Below are positions 11,620-24,039 of a stretch of DNA of 64,000 bases, piece after piece (the first letter of the stretch is position 1; each line of letters opens with the position of its first letter). The notes below the pieces were generated by a model. That model was not told the origin of the DNA. It saw only the letters and a list, made by a program, of their open reading frames with translations, and made no database searches. The position numbers were made by a program, and so were the translations under genes. The stretch covers positions 453,569 to 517,568 of the forward strand of contig NZ_KB908256.1 of assembly GCF_000382405.1 (NCBI RefSeq). The letters are read 5' to 3'. Origin of the DNA: Mycobacterium sp. 141 (GTDB lineage: Bacteria; Actinomycetota; Actinomycetes; Mycobacteriales; Mycobacteriaceae).

Positions 11620-11743
11620 TGGCTGTGGCCACTCCGCTCCCGGGCAGTGTGAGTATCAGGCCGGTGGGGAAGACGAGCGTTAACGATCATCAAGATCGAA
11701 ACGGTGGGTGCGCGGGACTCCGGCTGGCACTGTGGTGATCAGT

Positions 11744-11814
11744 GCGGGTGTGGCTGAGTGGCTAGGCACCGGCCTGCAAAGCCGTCAACGCGGGTTCGAA
11801 TCCCGTCACCGGGT
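11744..11814 (+). tRNA. tRNA-Cys-like gene (anticodon GCA) with mispaired stems
   Basis: A 71-nt cloverleaf can be drawn: acceptor GCGGGTG (11744-11750), D arm with GG, anticodon loop CTGCAAA with GCA anticodon, T loop TTCGAAT, and discriminator T at 11814 as required for tRNA-Cys. The internal promoter-like boxes and invariant bases are intact. However, the acceptor 3' strand CACCGGG leaves G1-G72 and G3-G70 mismatches, and the anticodon stem has a C27-U43 mismatch. No CCA is encoded. The usual actinobacterial tRNA-Cys sits in a Gly-Cys-Val cluster elsewhere, so this is probably an extra, diverged or decaying copy. Confidence 0.6.
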
Positions 11815-11869
11815 GTCCCTCGGTATGAGTTCGACTACCCGTCCGCGCCCCCGCTAGTGTCGCGTGGTG

Positions 11870-14443
11870 ATGACGAGATCGTTGGAGCGGTCGTGGGATG
11901 AGCGGTCGATGGACATACCTGCCGATGTCCGGGTGCGCGGGGCCCGGGAACACAATCTCAAGAATGTCGATGTCGATGTTCCGCGGGACGCACTGGTGGT
12001 GTTCACCGGTGTCTCGGGGTCCGGTAAGTCGTCACTGGCTTTCGGCACGTTGTTCGCCGAGTCGCAGCGCCGCTACCTGGAATCGGTGGCTCCGTACGCG
12101 CGTCGTCTGATCGACCAGGTGGGTGTTCCCGACGTCGACTCCATCGAGGGGATGCCGCCCGCGGTCGCCCTGCAGCAACAGCGTGGTGCCGGCAGCGCAC
12201 GGTCGTCGGTGGGCAGTGTGACGACACTGTCGAGCCTCGTGCGCATGCTCTACTCGCGTGCGGGGCACTACCCGGCCGACCAGCCCATGCTGTTCGCGGA
12301 GGATTTCTCTCCGAACACCGTGCCGGGCGCGTGCCCGGCGTGTCACGGTATCGGCCGGGTTTACGAGGTGCCCGAGGAACTCATGGTGCCCGATCCGTCG
12401 CTGACGATCCGCGACCGGGCCATCGCGTCGTGGCCCGCGGCGTGGCACGGGCAGAACCTGCGCGAGATCCTGGTGTCCCTGGGCTACGACGTCGACACGC
12501 CGTGGAGGGACCTGCCGAAGAAGGATCGGGACTGGATCCTCTACACCGACGAACGGCCGACCGCGCCGGTATACGCGGGGTTCACGCCGGCGCAGACGCG
12601 TCGGGCCGTGGCGATGGAGATGGAGCCCAGCTACCAGGGCACCTTCACCGGCGCGCGGCGCTACGTTCTGGACACCTTCGCCAACACCAAGAGCGCGCAG
12701 ATGAAGAAGCGCGTATCCCAGTTCGTCCGCGGCGCGGTCTGTTCGACGTGTCACGGCAAGCTGATCAAGCCCGAGGCGCTGTCGGTCACGTTCGAGGGAT
12801 TCGATATCGCCGAGTTGTCCGGCCTGACCCTGAATCGGCTCGCCGAGCTGTTGGAGCCCGTGGCCGCCGGTAAGCCGACCCATCACGCGGATTCCGATAT
12901 CGCCGTCGAAAAACGTGCCGCCGCCGGACGTTTGGCGGCCGAACTGCTTGAACGGCTGCACCCGATCATGGATCTGGGTCTGGGCTACCTGTCGCTGGAC
13001 CGCAGCACCCCGACGCTGTCGTCGGGTGAGCTGCAGCGGCTGCGCCTGGCAACCCAGCTGTCGTCACAGTTGTTCGGCGTGGTGTACGTGCTCGACGAGC
13101 CGTCGGCCGGGCTGCACCCGCGTGATCGGGACGCGCTGCTGGGCATTTTGCAGGGGCTGAAGCGGCGCGGTAACAGTGTCTTCCTCGTCGAGCACTCGCT
13201 CGACATCATCGGCGCCGCAGACTGGTTGGTCGACATCGGACCCGGCGCAGGCGAGCGTGGCGGCCAGATCCTGTACAGTGGCCAGCCGGAAGGTCTGCGA
13301 CAGGTGGAAGAATCTTCCACGCGCCGTTACCTTTTCGGTTTGACGAAGCCGGTGTTGCGCACCCCGCGTGAGCCAGACGGTTGGCTGCGGCTGGAACATG
13401 TGAGCCGCAACAACCTTCACGACGTGTCAGTGTCGTTCCCGCTGAAATGTTTGACCGCTGTCACCGGAATCTCGGGCGCAGGAAAAACGAGCCTGGTAAG
13501 TCAGGCGCTGCCGACGTTGGTCGCCGAGTACCTGGGCGCCCCCGTGACCGGTGCGACCGACGACACGTCCGATGACGACGACCTGCTGCTGGCAGCCGAT
13601 TCCGCACCGGTTGACGGCAAGATCATCGGCGACATCGGCGGGTTGCGGCGCGTGGTGTGCATCGACCAGAAGCCCATCGGCCGCACGCCCCGCTCCAACG
13701 TCGCCACCTACACCGGCATGTTCGACCACATCCGTCGTCGTTTCGCCGAGACACCGGAATCACGACGCCGCGGCTACAAGGCCGGGCGGTTCTCGTTCAA
13801 TGTCGCATCGGGGCGCTGCCCGACCTGTGAGGGTGAAGGGTGGGTGATGGTCGAGTTGCTGTTCCTGCCCAGCGTTTATACCCCCTGCTCGGACTGCGAC
13901 GGAACTCGTTACAAGGCAAGCACATTGGAGATCACCTGGCGCGATCGCAACATCGCCGAGGTCCTCGATATGGGTGTTGAGCAAGCGCGCGAGTTCTTCG
14001 ACGGCGAAACCGAGATACTGCGCTCGCTGACGGTGCTGTGTGACGTCGGGCTGGGCTACCTGCGGCTGGGGCAGCCCGCGACCGAGCTGTCCGGCGGCGA
14101 AGCCCAGCGCGTCAAACTTGCCACCGAGTTGCAGCGGGCGCACCGCGGAGACGCGCTCTACCTGCTCGACGAACCTTCTGCGGGATTGCATCCCGCAGAC
14201 ACCGACCGACTGATGGTGCACTTGCAGAAGCTGGTGGACGCAGGCAACACGGTGGTGGTCGTCGAACTCGACATGCGTGTCGTCGCACAGGCCGATTACG
14301 TCATCGACCTCGGTCCAGGCGCCGGCGGAGACGGAGGTCGTGTCGTCGCGACCGGCACACCAGTGGAAGCATCGACTCACTCCGACAGCGTCAGTGCTCC
14401 CTATCTGGCTGACGCCCTGAAGCTGGCTGCGAGCCCGTCCTGA
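11870..14443 (+). CDS. UvrA paralogue lacking the UvrB-binding domain
   Basis: 857 residues from ATG 11870; GTG codons at 11864 and 11867 are alternatives. It is a tandem ABC ATPase with UvrA layout: first Walker [10 protein letters not shown] near residue 48, second GISGAGKTS, signature motifs LSSGELQR (variant) and LSGGEAQR, and the C-terminal zinc module CPTCEGEG...CSDCDGTR. Compared with UvrA in this window, the ~120-residue UvrB-binding domain and first zinc finger are missing: [16 protein letters not shown] runs straight to GACPACHG. The second H-loop reads VVVELDM instead of VIEHNLD, so the histidine is leucine (L800). Such UvrA2-type proteins are associated with drug or damage tolerance without normal excision repair. 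The role here is inferred. Confidence 0.88.
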   Translation: MTRSLERSWDERSMDIPADVRVRGAREHNLKNVDVDVPRDALVVFTGVSGSGKSSLAFGTLFAESQRRYLESVAPYARRLIDQVGVPDVDSIEGMPPAVALQQQRGAGSARSSVGSVTTLSSLVRMLYSRAGHYPADQPMLFAEDFSPNTVPGACPACHGIGRVYEVPEELMVPDPSLTIRDRAIASWPAAWHGQNLREILVSLGYDVDTPWRDLPKKDRDWILYTDERPTAPVYAGFTPAQTRRAVAMEMEPSYQGTFTGARRYVLDTFANTKSAQMKKRVSQFVRGAVCSTCHGKLIKPEALSVTFEGFDIAELSGLTLNRLAELLEPVAAGKPTHHADSDIAVEKRAAAGRLAAELLERLHPIMDLGLGYLSLDRSTPTLSSGELQRLRLATQLSSQLFGVVYVLDEPSAGLHPRDRDALLGILQGLKRRGNSVFLVEHSLDIIGAADWLVDIGPGAGERGGQILYSGQPEGLRQVEESSTRRYLFGLTKPVLRTPREPDGWLRLEHVSRNNLHDVSVSFPLKCLTAVTGISGAGKTSLVSQALPTLVAEYLGAPVTGATDDTSDDDDLLLAADSAPVDGKIIGDIGGLRRVVCIDQKPIGRTPRSNVATYTGMFDHIRRRFAETPESRRRGYKAGRFSFNVASGRCPTCEGEGWVMVELLFLPSVYTPCSDCDGTRYKASTLEITWRDRNIAEVLDMGVEQAREFFDGETEILRSLTVLCDVGLGYLRLGQPATELSGGEAQRVKLATELQRAHRGDALYLLDEPSAGLHPADTDRLMVHLQKLVDAGNTVVVVELDMRVVAQADYVIDLGPGAGGDGGRVVATGTPVEASTHSDSVSAPYLADALKLAASPS

Positions 14444-14853
14444 CCCGGACGAACCGGAATATGTTGGGGCCCAGTGGAATTCATGATCGTGGGCTTGCCG
14501 GCGCGACGATGTACAACTCCCACTGCGGAGTTGTCCTTCGGTCGGAACAGCCGGTGGTGCTGATTGTCGCCAAATTGACTGGTGTATAACAGGTTTGGCG
14601 TCGGCGGTGAGCTGGGTTATGAAATGGGTCCGGCCGGTGTCGGCGACGTCGGAACGACGCACGTCGGGAAGGTCACGGTTGCTGCCAATTCGGCCGTCCA
14701 GGCGGTTACCATCGATCACGGTGGACGCCAGCGGTCGGAGAAACCGCGTTGTTTTGCCGGTTGTGCGTGCGGGTTTCGTGAATCGCGCTCGTGCTCAGCG
14801 GACAGCGGGTTACTGTCGCGGATGGCGTTGCAACGGACACTGGGAGGGTATGG
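14444..14853 (+). other. 410-bp non-coding interval upstream of the stress-protein gene
   Basis: No credible gene is seen on either strand. The only promoter-like element is TATAAC at 14585-14590 with a weak -35 (TTGTCG, 14564-14569, short spacer). Transcription from there would give a leader of about 250 nt before the universal stress protein gene. That leader contains several GC-rich inverted segments, such as GACGTCGGAACGACGCACGTC near 14646-14666. It could be a long regulated 5' UTR; no known riboswitch was recognised. Confidence 0.4.
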
Positions 14854-15297
14854 ATGAGCGCCTATCGCACCGTGGTGGTCGGTACGGACGGATCTGATTC
14901 GTCGCTGCGTGCCGTCGACCGCGCCGGTCAGATTGCCGCCGGGGCGAACGCCAAGCTGATCGTGGCGACCGCGTACTTCCCGCAGAGCGAGCACCAGCGG
15001 GCCGCCGACGTTCTCAAGGACGAGGGCTACCAGGCGGCTGGCAATGCGCCGATATACGCAATCCTGCGGGAGGCGACGGACCGTGCCAAGGCTGCCGGCG
15101 CCACCGACGTCGAGGAGCGCCCAGTCGTCGGCGCCCCGGTGGACGCGCTGGTCGAGCTGGCCGAAGACGTCAAGGCCGATCTGCTGGTGGTCGGGAATGT
15201 GGGCCTGAGCACGATCGCCGGCCGGCTGCTCGGCTCGGTGCCGGCAAACGTGGCGCGTCGGTCCAGGACCGACGTGCTGATCGTCCACACGAGCTAG
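14854..15297 (+). CDS. universal stress protein, cAMP-binding type (Rv1636-like)
   Basis: 147 residues from ATG 14854, which follows a GGGAGG ribosome-binding site (14842-14847) and gives the family start MSAYRTVVVGTDGSDSS. It is a single UspA domain with the ATP-binding motif G-2x-G-9x-G-S, seen as GNVGLSTIAGRLLGS near residues 119-133. The close homologues Rv1636 and MSMEG_3811 are known to bind cAMP better than ATP and are thought to sequester it. A class III adenylyl cyclase lies 20 kb downstream in this window. An overlapping ATG at 14850 is out of frame. The long upstream gap suggests its own promoter. Confidence 0.92.
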   Translation: MSAYRTVVVGTDGSDSSLRAVDRAGQIAAGANAKLIVATAYFPQSEHQRAADVLKDEGYQAAGNAPIYAILREATDRAKAAGATDVEERPVVGAPVDALVELAEDVKADLLVVGNVGLSTIAGRLLGSVPANVARRSRTDVLIVHTS

Positions 15298-15301
15298 CGG
15301 C

Positions 15302-15985
15302 TCACCAGCCGCGCTCGCGCCACTCGGACAGGTGGGGCCGCTCGGTGCCCAGCGTGGTGTCGTCGCCGTGTCCGGGATAGACGACCGTGTTGTCGCCGTA
15401 ACGGTCGAACACCTTGCTTTCGAGGTCGCCCATCAGGGAATTGAAATCTTCCGGACGTGTTGTCCTTCCCGGGCCGCCCGGGAACAGGCAGTCGCCGGTG
15501 AACAGATGAGTCACGCCGTCGGATGATTTGAGAGCCAGGGCGACCGAGCCCGGTGTGTGTCCGCGCAGGTGGATCACATCGAGGGTCAGGTCACCGATCG
15601 TGAGGGTGTCGCCATCGGCCAGGATCCGGTCGGGCTTCACCGGCAGTGCTTCCGCGTCGAGTTGATGCGCCGCGGTCGGGGCGCCGGTGGCCTTTGCGAT
15701 TGCCGCCAGCGCCTGCACGTGGTCGAAATGCTGATGGCTGGTGACGATAAGGTCCAGCTTGGGGGCATTGGTCTTGATGAGTTTCAGCAGGGCGTCGGCG
15801 TCGTTGGCGGCGTCGATGAGCAGCGTGTCTCCGGTCTTCGTGCTGGTCACCAGGTAGGCGTTGTTGTCCATCGGGCCCACCGATGCCTTGATGATCGTCG
15901 CCCCGCCCACGGTGCGCCGTGCTGCCGTATGGGGCTCGACGTGGCCGGTGTAGGTATCGCTGACCGCGATGCTGGAAGGAGTCAC
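15302..15985 (-). CDS. metallo-beta-lactamase-fold hydrolase (Rv1637c-like)
   Basis: 227 residues from GTG 15985; the frame extends further upstream but into sequence antisense to uvrA. The zinc site motif H-x-H-x-D-H is TSHQHFDHV (H84, H86, D88, H89). Further ligands are in LRGHTPGS, FTGDCLF and YPGHGDDT, as in glyoxalase II and related thioester hydrolases. It is probably a cytosolic glyoxalase II-like enzyme with an unassigned substrate. It ends 5 nt from the stop of the stress-protein gene (convergent) and is divergent from uvrA across about 73 bp that must hold both promoters. Confidence 0.88.
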   Translation of the reverse strand: MTPSSIAVSDTYTGHVEPHTAARRTVGGATIIKASVGPMDNNAYLVTSTKTGDTLLIDAANDADALLKLIKTNAPKLDLIVTSHQHFDHVQALAAIAKATGAPTAAHQLDAEALPVKPDRILADGDTLTIGDLTLDVIHLRGHTPGSVALALKSSDGVTHLFTGDCLFPGGPGRTTRPEDFNSLMGDLESKVFDRYGDNTVVYPGHGDDTTLGTERPHLSEWRERGW

Positions 15986-16058
15986 ACCCTCACGGTATCG
16001 GCCTTGTCGGTGGTCGCACATAGCATGGGCGTGAAGTATGTCGTCGGAAAGGAAGCGC

Positions 16059-18948
<2,890 letters not shown>

Positions 18949-18959
<11 letters not shown>

Positions 18960-20109
18960 ATATCGGCGACGGAAAGCGGGGTTTGATCCGCACTCCGGCC
19001 AGCCAATCGGTGAGTTGGTCGGCACGTCGCTGTAGCTCCCGCGCGGCGTCACGTCCGACCTCTTCGAGCAGGTGCAGCTCCACCCGACCGTCGGACCCCT
19101 GACCCCAACCGCCCACGACACGGCCGTTCCACCACGCGGTGGGCCCGGCATTGCCGGTGCTGTCGAACACCTGGATGCGGTGCCCGCCTAGATACCAGTC
19201 GCGGTCGAACCAACCCATGGTCGTGACGTCGAGGCCGGGCAGCAGCGCGCCCCACGGCTCGGGCTCGGGCTCGATGTCGAGATCATCGGGCAGGACGAAA
19301 CCGGGGACGCCGCTTACGTCGACCTCGACCGCACCGAGATCGCGCAATGCGTGCCGGGCCCAGGTTAAAGTGTTGCCGAACCACCACTTGATGTCGGTGA
19401 CGGTGGCCGGTCCGAACGTGCGCAGCCAGGTCCGCACGAGCTCGGCCCTGGCGACCTCGGGATCGGCGCCGTCGCCAGCCGGACCGAGCCAGTCCGCCAT
19501 CGCGGCCCAGCGGGGCCGCGACGTGGTCCAGGCACCGTCGTTGGGGCCTCGGACGATGTCGCCGCGGACCCCGAGCACTGTTAAAACCCTTGGTGCCAAG
19601 GGTGTTTCGCCACCCCAGGTCTTGTCCGGCGCCGGGTCGAAACTGCCGTGCAGGGCGGGGAGCGCAGCGCGCAGTTCAGCCGCGGGGGTCGGCCCATGCT
19701 CGCGCAGATGCATCACCACCGCAGCGCACGCGGTGTCCAGCCACCGCGAGCCGTCGTCGGCCACGCCGGCTTTCTGCGCGTCGGCGATCAGCCGGCGCCG
19801 CTCGTTTGCGGCCACCCGGTCACTGGCGCCGGATTGCACCAGCGGCAGGTCTTCGGTGCGGATAACCCAGAGCGTGCGGCGCATCGCGAGGTGCTTGACC
19901 ACCGTGCGCTGCTCGTACAGCTGTTCGTCGAGATCGGTGACAGTGAAACCGGGCAGCCGCGCCCACAGCGACAGGTATGGGGTGGCGGGGTCGGTGGCGT
20001 GCAGGCCGACGAAAGCGCCGGTGATGTCAGCGATCGAATCGGCCGAACCGGTCAAATAGTGGCGCCGAGCCAGCCGGGCTCGCCGCTCGGCCGACGTGAA
20101 GGTGCGCAC
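18949..20109 (-). CDS. winged-helix DNA-binding (HTH_42/AlkZ-like) family protein
   Basis: 386 residues. The pattern of an N-terminal ARRHYL...[20 protein letters not shown] segment, then [22 protein letters not shown], and a later [11 protein letters not shown]...[20 protein letters not shown] segment matches the HTH_42 (YcaQ/AlkZ-related) family. Several members of this family are DNA glycosylases that excise alkylated or crosslinked bases. Lying tail-to-tail with uvrA supports, but does not prove, a repair role. Its start lies 3 nt after the stop of the small upstream gene, so the two form an operon. I cannot confirm the catalytic residues by eye. Confidence 0.8.
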
Positions 20110-20112
20110 CGG

Positions 20113-20361
20113 TCAGGAGTCGTCGTGGTCGTGCATGGACTCACGGATCTGTTGCAGTCGCTCGGCGGCAGCCTTCTGCCGGGCGTCGTACTGTTCCTCG
20201 GCCGCGCGCCCCTCGGGAGTTTCCGCGGCCAGTTCGGAGGCCCCGATCGCGGTGCCGTAGCGCGTCTCGATCTTCTCCCGCACCGAATCGAACGTCGGCA
20301 CGCCCTCTGCGGTGTACCCGGGCTCTTCGGGCGGGGAAGGCAAGGCTGGCTCGTCAGTCAC
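20113..20361 (-). CDS. small conserved hypothetical protein (82 aa)
   Basis: Starts at GTG 20361 (TDEPALPSPPEEPGYTAEG...); an ATG at 20391 would add ten residues. It is charged and largely helical, with an acidic/proline N-terminus and a C-terminal helix rich in Ala, Glu, Gln and Arg (EEQYDARQKAAAERLQQIRESM) that could form a short coiled coil. There are no membrane segments. It is 3 nt upstream of the winged-helix gene, so co-translation is likely. It may correspond to the small hypothetical gene next to uvrA in M. tuberculosis (Rv1638A), but that is from memory. Function unknown. Confidence 0.7.
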   Translation of the reverse strand: MTDEPALPSPPEEPGYTAEGVPTFDSVREKIETRYGTAIGASELAAETPEGRAAEEQYDARQKAAAERLQQIRESMHDHDDS

Positions 20362-20480
20362 GCACCCCACGTTACCTGCGGCAACCGACATTTCTTGGGA
20401 TCGGTAGCGGTACCGCACGCCTTGACTTGAGGACACGACGGAGCCATCGGGGCGACGCGGGGAACGAAGGGAAGACGGCA

Positions 20481-20972
20481 ATGACCGCAACGACAATCAA
20501 CCGGGTGATCGCAGGAGCGGTGGGGCTGGCCGCCGTCGGTGCGGTGGTGGTGGGTTGCTCGAACGACAAGCCCGCCGCCTCGAACAACACGACCAGCGCG
20601 AAGGTCAGCACCGGCGGCAACACCGCGGTCAAGGTGGACGGCGCCGACCTGGCGGGACTCGACCTGAACTCGGTGACCTGCGTGAAGCAGGGCGGCCAGA
20701 TCACCGTGGCCAGCGGCGCGGTCGGGGGCCAGCAGGGCCTCGGTGTGGTGATGTCCGACGAGGCCACGCCCAAGGTGCAGTCCTTGGGCCTGGTGTACGA
20801 CGGCAGCGCCCTGTCGGTCAGCGACAACATGGGCGTCAAGGTCGGTTCGGCCGAGGTCAAGGTGGACGGCAGCACCTACACCATCAGCGGTGAGGCGTCG
20901 GGTGCGGACCTGAATAACCCGATGGCCGGGATGATCACCAAGCCGTTCACCATCACGGTGAGCTGCAGCTGA
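20481..20972 (+). CDS. 19-kDa antigen (LpqH-type) lipoprotein
   Basis: 163 residues from ATG 20481, preceded by GGGAAG. A lipoprotein signal peptide ends in the lipobox VVGC, so the lipidated cysteine is C26. A Ser/Thr/Asn-rich linker follows (SNDKPAASNNTTSAKVSTGG). The rest (VKVDGADLAGLDLNSVTCVKQGGQITVASG...) matches the mycobacterial 19-kDa lipoprotein antigen family, with two Cys (VTCVK and the terminal VSCS) positioned for the family disulfide. These are surface, glycosylated lipoproteins of the cell envelope. A strong terminator follows, isolating it from the CHAT locus. Confidence 0.88.
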   Translation: MTATTINRVIAGAVGLAAVGAVVVGCSNDKPAASNNTTSAKVSTGGNTAVKVDGADLAGLDLNSVTCVKQGGQITVASGAVGGQQGLGVVMSDEATPKVQSLGLVYDGSALSVSDNMGVKVGSAEVKVDGSTYTISGEASGADLNNPMAGMITKPFTITVSCS

Positions 20973-20985
20973 CCCATCCCGATCG

Positions 20986-21024
20986 CGGCGGGCGTGCCGA
21001 GCAACACACGCGGCACGCCCGCCG
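20986..21024 (+). terminator. strong hairpin terminator after the lipoprotein gene
   Basis: A perfect 14-bp G+C-rich stem, 20986-20999 with 21011-21024, and an 11-nt loop, begins 13 nt after the lipoprotein stop. It separates this gene from the four-gene CHAT locus, whose first start codon is at 21043. Confidence 0.85.
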
Positions 21025-21042
21025 AGTTTCTATGATGCGGAT

Positions 21043-22776
21043 GTGACCATCGTCGGCGACTTGCAGCGTGCCCGTCATATGGCGCTGGCAGCCGAGGAGG
21101 GTGCCGCCAAGGAGCTGCTGCTGTCGTTGATGCCGCAGATCGAGCAGGCCGACCGGGACGATTACGCGCTCGAGGTGTTTGCCCAACTCGGCGAGATCTA
21201 TCTGGTACGCACCGCGTACGACGGTGTGGTGGAAGGCATCCGGCACATCCGGGACTGCCTGGAGATCTACGCGGGAATCCGGGCCGGCGCGATGCCTGAG
21301 AGCGCCGCCAAGGTCACCATGACGGATGCGGAGGTCGACCACATGATCTGCCGCTATACCCGCCGCGTCGAATTCCTCGCCGCTGGTCTGGCCGCCGCGC
21401 GTGGTGAGCACGACGCCGCCGAGCAACATTTGGCGGCATTGATCACTGCGAGCGGGGAATTCACCGATCTGGATGCCGAGCACGCGCGGCTCGTCTGTTG
21501 TGCCCGCATCCTGCTGGCGACGGCCCTGTGCGACGACGACCTGTACGCCCGATCGGAGCCCGTGTGGGCCGAGGTTCTCGACGTGGTGGACGGTAACCTC
21601 GACGGGGACGCCGAGGAGTCCGACCACCTGTTCGTCGCGGCAGCACTCGGTTACGGGCGGTTCTGTGTGGAATCCGGGCGCCTGGCCGAGGCCGAACCGT
21701 GGCTGCGCCGTGGTGGAGCGAGGGCCGAGGCCCGAGGCTGGCGGCTGGCTACATCGCGTGCTCAACTCGAACGGGCCGCGGCGGCCTGGTCGGGCGGCGA
21801 CATCGCCGAGACGCAGCGGTTGGTGCACGAGGCGTACCCGGTGATCGCCGAACACGCCCGCGCGCACGACGTGTCCCGAAGTTGGCTGTATTTCGGCCTG
21901 ATCCGGCTGGCCATCGGCGCATTGCAAGAGGCCGACGAGTGCTGGGCTCATGCAGAACGACACTGGCGGGAGATCGAGAAGCCGCTGCACATACACCGGA
22001 TTCTGTTGCAGCGCAGCTGGATCGCTACTTTCCGTGGGGATTTCGACGAGGCCCGTGCGCAAGTGGCCCAGGCGCGGGAGCTGTTGGATTCTGCGCCACG
22101 GCATAGTTGGCTGCAGTATGCCCGGCTCGATTCGCATCTGGGTAACGTCTGGCGTGCCGACGCACTCGCCGAGATGGGGTTCGACGGTTTTGGGCGTCCG
22201 GGCCAGAACTGGCACCAGGTCGAAGCCCGATACGCGGCCGGCCTGGGCGTGGTCGACTGTGCCCCCGGATCGCCCGAATATGCGCGCGCGATGGAAAAGC
22301 TTCGGCGCGCAGCCGATCTGAAGGTTCCCGCTGCGCTGGCCGTAGATTCCGTGCGTTACACCATCCCCGATGCCGGCGCTCGGATGCGCTGGGCAAGCTG
22401 TGTATCGGCTCCGCTGCTGGCCGGGGCGTTCGCGGTGGCATGGGAATCCGATGACGTCGAGCTGGTCTGCGAACTAGTCGAATACCACAGTGCACGAGGT
22501 ACTTTCACCGCTGATCCGACCGCACAGCAGGCGGGTGACTGGACCGGCACCGCAACCGCCGCGGTGCCGGTGGAGGCCGAACTTGCCCCGGAACTGGCGA
22601 TCGCGGCCGCCGCACCTGCTGCGGGCGGTGGGGGGCTGACCCGGCTGGGCCCGCTGCCGCCGCTGCGGATGGACCCGCAGACCGCTCCGATCATGAGCCG
22701 ATATCGCGACCTGGCCCAGCAACGATACGGCCGCGACGTCACGGCGGCCGGCGACGCGTGGCGGACGTGGCCGTGA
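21043..22776 (+). CDS. helical-repeat (TPR-like) protein of the CHAT locus
   Basis: 577 residues from GTG 21043. Most of the chain is alpha-solenoid: repeated pairs of helices with a small-residue/aromatic pattern occur near residues 113-135 (AAGLAAARGEHDAAEQHLAAL), 203-225, 243-265, 286-308 and 325-347 (RSWIATFRGDFDEARAQVAQ). An Ala/Gly-rich flexible linker near 515-530 precedes a short C-terminal segment. There is no enzyme motif. It is the first gene after a terminator and overlaps the CHAT protease gene by 4 nt (GTGA). In known systems CHAT proteases are held or activated by TPR scaffolds, so a sensor or adaptor role is inferred. Confidence 0.78.
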   Translation: MTIVGDLQRARHMALAAEEGAAKELLLSLMPQIEQADRDDYALEVFAQLGEIYLVRTAYDGVVEGIRHIRDCLEIYAGIRAGAMPESAAKVTMTDAEVDHMICRYTRRVEFLAAGLAAARGEHDAAEQHLAALITASGEFTDLDAEHARLVCCARILLATALCDDDLYARSEPVWAEVLDVVDGNLDGDAEESDHLFVAAALGYGRFCVESGRLAEAEPWLRRGGARAEARGWRLATSRAQLERAAAAWSGGDIAETQRLVHEAYPVIAEHARAHDVSRSWLYFGLIRLAIGALQEADECWAHAERHWREIEKPLHIHRILLQRSWIATFRGDFDEARAQVAQARELLDSAPRHSWLQYARLDSHLGNVWRADALAEMGFDGFGRPGQNWHQVEARYAAGLGVVDCAPGSPEYARAMEKLRRAADLKVPAALAVDSVRYTIPDAGARMRWASCVSAPLLAGAFAVAWESDDVELVCELVEYHSARGTFTADPTAQQAGDWTGTATAAVPVEAELAPELAIAAAAPAAGGGGLTRLGPLPPLRMDPQTAPIMSRYRDLAQQRYGRDVTAAGDAWRTWP

Positions 22777-23978
22777 CCGTGACCCTGGTGCTGCGCTTCG
22801 CCGACGTCGGCATAGCCACCTACGCAAGCCTGCGGGTGGTGGGGGAGCCGCAACGGTCGGTCACCTGGGTGGTCGAGGAACCACAGCTGCGCACCGCGTG
22901 CGACGCGTTGGACGCCGCGCTACCCGATCCGCGTCCCGGTGAGGCCCCTGACTCGGCCATCGAACGCGCCTTGACGACAGGGGCTTTCGCATCCCCCGGC
23001 AGCGAACACGAGCTCGCCGAGGCGCTGGGCGCGCAGTTGATCGGGGCCGCCGGCTGGCAGCTGTTCTCCGAGTGCGTTGCCTCGCCACGGCCGGTCCTGT
23101 TCGTGACACCGAGCCCGCGGTTGGGCCGGGTGCCGTGGGCGCAGCTCGTCATGCCCGGCCCTGACGGATTTCGTCTGATCGAGCTCGCCGATGTGCTCAT
23201 GGCCGTGCCGCCGAACGTCGTGCACGCGCCACGTCGGCAGACCCGCTGGGAGGATCGTCGCGACCGACCGGCGGTCCTGTTGCTCGACCCCCGTATCCCC
23301 GGACAGCGGCCGGGTTCGGCGTTGGGATCGGTGCTCGGCAGGCCATCCCCGCAGACACCGTTGGCACGCCATTTCGCCGATCCGGTCGCCGCGGGTCGGG
23401 TGCTGCCCACCGTCGCCGAGCCTGCCGAGTTGTTCCGCCGCACCGACACCGACCGGCGCTGGTTGGCGCAGGCGTGCGCCCAGGACCCGGCCCGGCTGCT
23501 CTATGTCGGGCACGCCAGTGCCGCCGAAGGCGATGCCGGTTACGCCGACCGCGCCGCGCTGCATCTGGCCGAGTCGCATCCGCTGACCGCCGCCGACGTC
23601 ATGTTGGCCGACCTGGTCATTCCTCCCCGAGTGGCGCTGTTGGCCTGCGCGTCCGGCGGCGACTACCGCTTCGACGAGGCCACGGGATTGGTGGCGGCGA
23701 TGATCCTCGGCGGTGCCGAGCTGGTGACCGCCACGTTGTGGTCGCTGCCGACCGCTGCCGGATACCACCAGTTCTATAGGGGTGCAGCAGATTTCGCATT
23801 TGACCCGATGACCGAGACGGTTGCCGCGGTCGACCTGGCCCACCGGGAAGATGCGGCAGGCCGCGCGGTGAACCGATGGCAGCGAGCCCAGCTGCGGCGC
23901 TGGCGTGACGGCGACCGTGCTGCCAGCCCGCTGCATTGGGCGGCTCTGGCCAGCTTCACCGTCGACGGTGCCCGTTGA
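22773..23978 (+). CDS. CHAT-domain (caspase-like) protease
   Basis: 401 residues if started at GTG 22773, which overlaps the preceding TGA; GTG codons at 22758 and 22767 are alternatives. The C-terminal half is a CHAT domain, the bacterial relative of caspases and separase. The catalytic His is in LLYVGHASAAEGD (H247) and the Cys in RVALLACASGGD (C292); GLVAAMILGGAELVTATLWSLPT follows as in the family. The N-terminal ~150 residues contain the PRPVLFVTPSPRLGRVPWAQL strand that often precedes CHAT domains. There is no transmembrane segment. Its substrate is probably a neighbouring product or a cell protein that decides cell fate. The fold call is strong; the biological role is inference. Confidence 0.85.
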   Translation: MTVTLVLRFADVGIATYASLRVVGEPQRSVTWVVEEPQLRTACDALDAALPDPRPGEAPDSAIERALTTGAFASPGSEHELAEALGAQLIGAAGWQLFSECVASPRPVLFVTPSPRLGRVPWAQLVMPGPDGFRLIELADVLMAVPPNVVHAPRRQTRWEDRRDRPAVLLLDPRIPGQRPGSALGSVLGRPSPQTPLARHFADPVAAGRVLPTVAEPAELFRRTDTDRRWLAQACAQDPARLLYVGHASAAEGDAGYADRAALHLAESHPLTAADVMLADLVIPPRVALLACASGGDYRFDEATGLVAAMILGGAELVTATLWSLPTAAGYHQFYRGAADFAFDPMTETVAAVDLAHREDAAGRAVNRWQRAQLRRWRDGDRAASPLHWAALASFTVDGAR

Positions 23979-24039
23979 GCGGCTCAGCCGGCAATACGAA
24001 CACCGCGACGCCTGCGGCGGCGCAGAGCAGGCATCTATC

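Noticed and set aside
11744..11814. tRNA-Sec interpretation of the tRNA-like gene
   Set aside because: The anticodon is GCA rather than TCA and there is no long variable arm.
14582..14857. Small plus-strand open frames in the gap before the stress-protein gene
   Set aside because: The translations are unstructured, have no ribosome-binding site and overlap one another in two frames.
16021..16058. LexA/SOS box upstream of uvrA
   Set aside because: No TCGAAC-N4-GTTCGA-like palindrome was found in the uvrA or uvrB upstream regions.
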